Source of the DNA: Conchocele bisecta | Taxonomy: Eukaryota > Mollusca > Bivalvia > Lucinida > Thyasiridae | Direction of reading: 5' to 3' | Length of the DNA: 64,000 nt | Assembly: GCA_029237695.1 (NCBI GenBank) | Contig: CM055265.1 | Coordinates: 111,154,773 to 111,218,772, forward strand | In this document: positions 59,274 through 64,000 of the stretch, one piece after another | How positions within the stretch are numbered: the stretch's first letter is position 1 | How the letters are laid out: every line of letters starts with the position of its first letter | Translations under genes and position numbers: made by a program | The notes under the pieces: model-generated | The model's database searches: none | The model's input: only the letters and a program-made list of their open reading frames with translations | Told to the model about the DNA's origin: nothing

Positions 59274-59865
59274 AATATATTCGGTTGAGCCTTAGACAGC
59301 TTTATTGAGGCGAGCTTTAGCTTTAGCTTTATATTCGACGGCACTAATATATTTACTTTATACCGCATACTTCACTTAATTGTTTGAACGTGCGTGACGT
59401 CATGTTTTGACGTCATTCCCTCGCCATACGTCACAAATGTAACGACGTCATTCAAAGCAAAATGGCGGCGTCCACGCTAGGTAGATTCGGTATTGTATTT
59501 GATTAATTCTCTGATTTATTTACGATGAGCTTCAATATTGGCTGGCTTCAAACTACACAGTTGTAATAAAACACATTACAATCATGATGTACATGTTGGT
59601 TACGTCGCATATACTGTAAAAATTGACAAAATTCAGCTGAATCGACAGTGATTTAGATTTTAAAATCCACCGCCATCTTGATTTTGCTGTTGAGACTGAC
59701 TTGCAATCAATCAGAGGCTGTGATTAGGGGTCAAAGGTGAAAAAATAAAGGCAAAAACGGCACTTCATGTATATTAGGTTACTTCAGGTATATTAGGTTA
59801 CTTCAGATATAAACAGCATTTATTCAACCCATTATGCTACATGGAGCAATGGTTGCGGTTTAAAA
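59274..59865 (+). repeat. Hairpin-headed dispersed repeat, copy 3
   Basis: Lacks the first arm of the head hairpin and has a simple 'gctttagctttagcttt' stretch in its place, then follows copies 1 and 2 to 'gctacatggagcaatggttg'. Confidence 0.8.
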
Positions 59866-59880
59866 CAAAAAACATCTTAA

Positions 59881-60112
59881 CTCTTTGCATGCTGGGAAAT
59901 TTGTGGGCTATAAATAGTTAAAAAATAGCAGATGACAATTGATTATATTTTCTTTTATTCCTCCTTATAAATGTCCTGAATATGTCTTGCAATTTCATTA
60001 GAATTATGTCTGGAGGACACAATTCTAATGAAATTTCAAGATATATTTACAAAGAGAAATAAAATATACTCGTAATTCGTTTGGCGGATATTTTCACCGC
60101 TAGCGTGCAGAG
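59881..60112. mobile_element. piggyBac-like MITE, TTAA-flanked, 232 bp
   Basis: TTAA lies at 59877-59880 and 60113-60116. The ends CTCTTTGCATGCTGG and CGCTAGCGTGCAGAG are imperfect inverted repeats resembling the CCCTTTGC-type ends of piggyBac MITEs. The centre is a strong hairpin (aatttcattagaattatgtc and complement, 59989-60035) with arms continuing outward. Confidence 0.82.
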
Positions 60113-60116
60113 TTAA

Positions 60117-62271
60117 TGCTAGGTTGGTGCAACTGGTAGCTGCAGTAGCCATTTCACAAGTTACCATTTTGGTTATTGAAAATTTGTGAAATTATTTGAA
60201 AACAAGTACTATGTTTTACAAATATTGGAGCAAATGTAAAATATTATTGCCTTTTTATATGCCTGTTTGAAAAAACGGGACATATTATGTATTCACCTTG
60301 TACAGGCAGGCGGGCGGGCGGGCACCGCTTGTCCACGCAATAACAAGTTCTACTAAACGGATCGTAACCAAGACGAAGAAGCCTATTGATTTTCAAAAAT
60401 TTCTGTTGACTCCCATTAGCGGCCATTTATTTTTCACAGTCTGTATTCTTGTCCATGCAATAATTCATGTTCTACTTGACGGATCGTTACCAGATTCGGT
60501 ATACATGTTTATCACGGCAAAACAAAGTCCCTATTGATTTTCAACCTTTCTGATGACTTGGCTTCCTTTGGCGGCCATATTTAATTTTTTACACTCTGTA
60601 TCCTTGTCCACACAATATCTCAAGTTCTACTTGGGATATAAACAATCTATATTATAATGAGTTCTCATGAATTCAGCTATAAACAATATACATCAGTTCT
60701 CATGAATTCAGCTACAAACAATATATATTATAATGAATACTCATGAATTCAGCTATATATAAACAATAATCATTATTATAAGTTCTCATGAATTCAACTA
60801 TAGGCAATATACATCATTATGAGTACTCATGAATTCACCTATCAACAATATACAGGTAATTCTCGTTATCTCGAAGTTGACCGGACTGAGCAAAATGTAT
60901 CAACATATCCGAACTTCGAGATAAAAATTCGCCAAATTTAGCGACCATTCTAGAAAAAATCCGAACAGAATCACTTCAAAAATATCAACTTAACTTTACT
61001 TCCGGGTATTCATAAAACCGCGCACTTTCATTTAATGAAAAGCGCATGTGTTGTTACTAAATATATCGCATATGCATGACACAATTTCCGGTACACAACA
61101 AATTGTTTTGCAAATCATAGCCAATACACATCAATGAATAAATGTCAATTAACACACGATGTATTTTCTGACGATGTTATTATTCACTCGCAAAATACAA
61201 GACCCGCATTTCGTCCCTAAATCACGTAGGACTGGGACTCGTCGGCCACTGGCACAAACAAATTCTGCCCAAATCTAATGAAATCGCCGTTAAGAAATGC
61301 CAGTTCAATTGTCTTGATTTCCACGCCGTTTATTTCATCTTCATGTTAAAGTGATCCGATGTCACATTGATTAATTATGTTTTAAGTGAATTCATTCAAT
61401 ATGTTTGTGCAACGTTTAACTCATTTTAGCGGCTGCGTTTTTTATTTCTATAGTTTGCCCTCGTTTCTCGACGAATGAAAGCACAGAATTTTGTCTTAAT
61501 TAGTCGCATATTGTGACACTCGCCAATATCTATTAAATTAATCATTAAATCTTGCAATAAGTCGGCAGTTATATTTAGAACCACAGGCCCCACCTTGTTG
61601 ACGTAATTTCCGCCAATCACATAATACTAATAGTATCGTTGTTGAAAACACGTTTATGGGCAGCGCTCCATTCTAATAGACAGGTGCCTGCGATGGGGCG
61701 GTGCAACCAATAAGTTAGTTATAGTTCACATATTCAAGTTTTATGCCCCCACCACCGAATGTTGAGGGGGGCATATAGTGTTACCGGTGTCTGTACGTTT
61801 CTAGTTAATAAACTAATTCCTCGCTCGCTAGCGCTCACTACAAATATAATTTATAAAAAATCCATATGTGAACTACAACTATTACATAATGAGTTCTCGC
61901 GTATATTTTCGAGGAGATACGAGACCAATACAGGAAACATTTTGAAATTGTCAGAACAGAATATGTTGATAAGTGCCATTACATATATTTATCAGTCATT
62001 TGAATTATCAGTCATTTGAATTATCAGTCATTTGAATTATCAGTCATTTTTTTACTGACAGACTAAAATAGATGTACCAGACACCACTAGTATGATGTAC
62101 CATGGGGGCCGGTTTCACTAAACTTCGTACGTCTAAAATGTTCGCAAGTGCAAAATTAGGAAGGTCTGGAAATTGTAATTGATGGCTTTCATTTATTGAT
62201 CATAGGATGCATATGCAGCCTGTTACGAATAAATGTAAATCCAGTTAACAGTTAACCACTATCTTAATTTT
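60117..62271. other. Unassigned intron with small repeats
   Basis: Positions 60655-60860 have five loose copies of 'agttctcatgaattcagcta' with 'aacaatat' spacers. At 60855 'ttctcgttatctcgaagttg' looks like a pogo-type left end with no right end found. Positions 61741-61790 are the third ATGCCCCC hairpin head. 62000-62050 has four copies of 'cagtcatttgaattat'. No gene. Confidence 0.5.
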
Positions 62272-63214
62272 TTGTCGTCTGCTGTTTATTTTCTATTTTC
62301 CATTTTTATCATCAAAAACATGCTTTGACAGCACTTTAGAATGATTTACAACATGCTTTGACAGCACTTCAGAATCATTTTCATTCTGAAATGCTGTCAA
62401 AACATGTTTTTATTAGCCAGGTTTTTTTGAAAAAAAATCCAGGCTATTGGATTGGCGAAAGCCGGGCGGGTGTTAAGTTTTCGTGTTTGAGTCCATTTCT
62501 TTGTTACTGTACCACCTAGGACCACCAAACTTTCACAGCTTCATAACCAAGGGGTACCTACCACATGCAACTATCCAACATGTGACCATTTTTTTTACCT
62601 TCACCTATTATTTCTACATAATTGACTTAGCCATTTTCAACGTTAACTTTTTAACGTACGTCTGGTTAAAGTTTTTTGGTTAAAAGTTTTTCGTTATACT
62701 ATATCTCTGCAACTGCTTTGCCCATTACCTTGAAACTTCACATGGGTGTTTATCATCATCCATATTTTCATTCTACCCCCCAACCGTGCGGCCCCTGTGC
62801 CCAATGTCAAGGTCAAATTACTTTGATTTTTTTGTTAAAGTTTTTTCGTGTACTATCTCTGCAACTGCTTCACCCATTACCTTGATACTTCACATGGGTG
62901 TTTTATCATCATTGTCGCGCCCGCTTGCGGAAAAAGTGATATCGTCGGCATTTTGGCATATGTCCGTCCGTCCGTACGTCCGTGTGTCCGGTTAAAGTTT
63001 TTTGGTTAAAGTTTTTCCATCTACTATATCTATTTTTTTAGTGTCCATGCCTCGCCCCAAGGCGCGACATGCAGGCCATGGCCATCTAGTCTACAAAAAG
63101 TGGGTATAATTATGTTATCCAAGTGTCTATGCTTGGAAAAAACCTGGCCTTCGTGGCTTTGCCTCGTTTCTTGTTGAAAAATAAGACAAGATATAAAAGC
63201 AACAGCAGACGACA
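62272..63214. mobile_element. TTGTCGTCTGCTGTT MITE interrupted by pearl-like copy C
   Basis: Left end tgtcgtctgctgtttatttt (62272) and right end gcaacagcagacgacaa (63214) match the ends of the intact MITE at 53255-53400. Its inner hairpin ('acatgctttgacagcact', 'gctgtcaaaacatgt') has a doubled left arm. The pearl-like element sits just after 'catgtttttatt'. Confidence 0.78.
62414..63173 (+). mobile_element. Pearl-like/Helentron-like element copy C
   Basis: Same start (agccaggtttttttgaaa) and end (tttgcctcgtttcttgt) as copies A and B, but only one core repeat unit (62469-62640) and no long GGGC run. Retains 'catgggtgtttatcatcatc' blocks and a short CCGT microsatellite (62960-62980). Confidence 0.75.
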
Positions 63215-63220
63215 ATTGTT

Positions 63221-63571
63221 GTGAGTAGCGGTCTAAGGGTTAATGTGAAATTTACAGACTATTGTGATGTTGCACTTACAAACATTTTCGCCATACGAAG
63301 TTTAGTGAAACGACCCCCTATCGGACCTATCGTATACACTGGTTTCACAGCATTGACCACTGATGTCTCTGTCCTGTACTTGTATAGGTCTGTGTCATTG
63401 CCTCTGAAGACCACCTGTCTCATAGATCACATTGTACGAACTTTAATGGTTATTACCACAGACATTCATTTGGCTGTAATATTGGAGAAAACAGACGTTA
63501 TCAAATCTGAAGATATGCTAGAGGTGGTGGATTCTTTTACCAACCAACTTGACTTGTTAGAAATATTGTGA
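63221..63571 (+). CDS. 116-codon ORF, unknown, doubtful
   Basis: Open frame starting MSSGLRVNVKFTDYCDVALT and ending NQLDLLEIL. I do not recognise it. It lies right after the MITE end, has no splice sites that I trust and no codon-bias signal that I could verify, but the amino-acid composition (few rare residues, acidic C-terminus) is less random than that of neighbouring ORFs. Could be an exon of a nested gene, a relic, or chance. Confidence 0.2.
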   Translation: MSSGLRVNVKFTDYCDVALTNIFAIRSLVKRPPIGPIVYTGFTALTTDVSVLYLYRSVSLPLKTTCLIDHIVRTLMVITTDIHLAVILEKTDVIKSEDMLEVVDSFTNQLDLLEIL

Positions 63572-64000
63572 ATGTTCCACACAAAAAGTATAAATTAGTA
63601 AATGACATGTGCATGTTCCTATTTTCAGTATTTACATTAATTTATCTCTTACATGGCCTTCATGCTAGCTGAAATTACAGTGTGCATTTGCTGTATTCAT
63701 TTTGTTGGCATTTACGGCTTTCACACATAAAATCTGAAAATCATAAATTATTTTAGAAATCTAATGCGATAATGTGTATATTGTCTGATGGATTGGCCGG
63801 GAACCCTTGCGTAATACATAACAAAAAGCAGTTGTTTTCTGTTTCTGCATCGTTGCTTTATAGTTTGTCGTCTCGAAAGGTAACGTTATAAACGTTTGTC
63901 CTTACCTGTACAACAATTTTGTATTCCTACGCATAAATGTAGACTGGCAAATTTCAGTCTGTGTACGGGTGTTGTAACCACTTGACAAAGGTGTACAGTT
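63572..64000. other. Unassigned intron
   Basis: A+T-rich to the window end; nothing recognised. Confidence 0.4.

Larger units (their letters stand above)
42217..64000 (+). other. ARID1 intron 3 (at least 21.8 kb, open at window end)
   Basis: From the donor at 42217 to the end of the window I find no further ARID1 exon: no ARID domain motif and no Pro/Gln-rich open frame flanked by splice sites. The space is filled by the repeats listed below. A very short or divergent exon could have been missed. Confidence 0.55.

Overview
The window looks like a piece of a large, A+T-leaning, repeat-dense animal genome, most likely a lophotrochozoan and probably a bivalve mollusc. This is inferred from repeat style: tRNA-headed SINEs ending in short 'acaaac' or 'ctcactcac' tails, elements with core minisatellites plus an ACGG microsatellite resembling the bivalve 'pearl' family, GGGGGCATA hairpin repeats, and DIRS retrotransposons. 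No species can be named from sequence alone. There is no bacterial-style gene packing, no CRISPR array, no rRNA and no convincing functional tRNA gene.

Only one host gene can be supported: the N-terminal, low-complexity part of an ARID1/BAF250 (Osa) homologue on the + strand. Three exons are recognisable: 118-873 (Gly/Met/Pro-rich, with the ARID1 signature GPTPTLNQLL), 40427-40740 (Pro/Ser/Gln-rich) and 42129-42216 (Ser/Pro-rich). The 40427-40740 to 42129-42216 junction keeps reading frame exactly (phase 2 into phase 2). The first exon carries several frameshifts, which I read as more likely sequence error than gene death. The ARID domain and the C-terminal BAF250 domain are not in the window. 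Everything else is intron: about 39.5 kb (intron 1), 1.4 kb (intron 2) and at least 21.8 kb (intron 3, open at the window end).

Intron 1 is a transposon graveyard. 1.8-2.3 kb: 28-bp minisatellite. 4.4-5.7 kb: hAT-type element with near-perfect 8-bp target duplication. 5.7-5.9 and 8.2-8.7 kb: SINEs. 9.4-10.1 kb: TTAA-flanked TIR element carrying a 48-codon ORF. 11.0-18.6 kb: DIRS-type tyrosine-recombinase retrotransposon (DIRS-A) with inverted terminal repeats and an internal complementary region; a pearl-like element is inserted in it, which itself contains a TA-flanked pogo-like MITE (three levels). 21.5-28.3 kb: a second, different DIRS element (DIRS-B), also with complete ITRs and internal complementary region but decayed coding capacity. 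29.5-30.1 kb: first of three copies of a hairpin-headed repeat. 31.6-33.9 kb: TA-flanked TIR element with an inserted pearl-like copy. 34.6-35.6 kb: TA-flanked MITE with perfect TIRs. 35.6-40.4 kb: mostly low-information A+T-rich intron with old repeats.

Introns 2 and 3 hold foldback elements (one pair lies in inverted orientation on either side of the 88-nt exon), a 1.17-kb near-perfect palindrome with an 8-bp target duplication, a CAGGGTTTCC hAT-like element, a pogo-like element with a small palindromic MITE inside, two clean SINEs with target duplications, a TTAA-flanked piggyBac-like MITE, and a third pearl-like copy nested in a MITE. The three exons together would encode part of the disordered N-terminal arm of a SWI/SNF (BAF) subunit; none of the transposons has an intact coding set that I can read.
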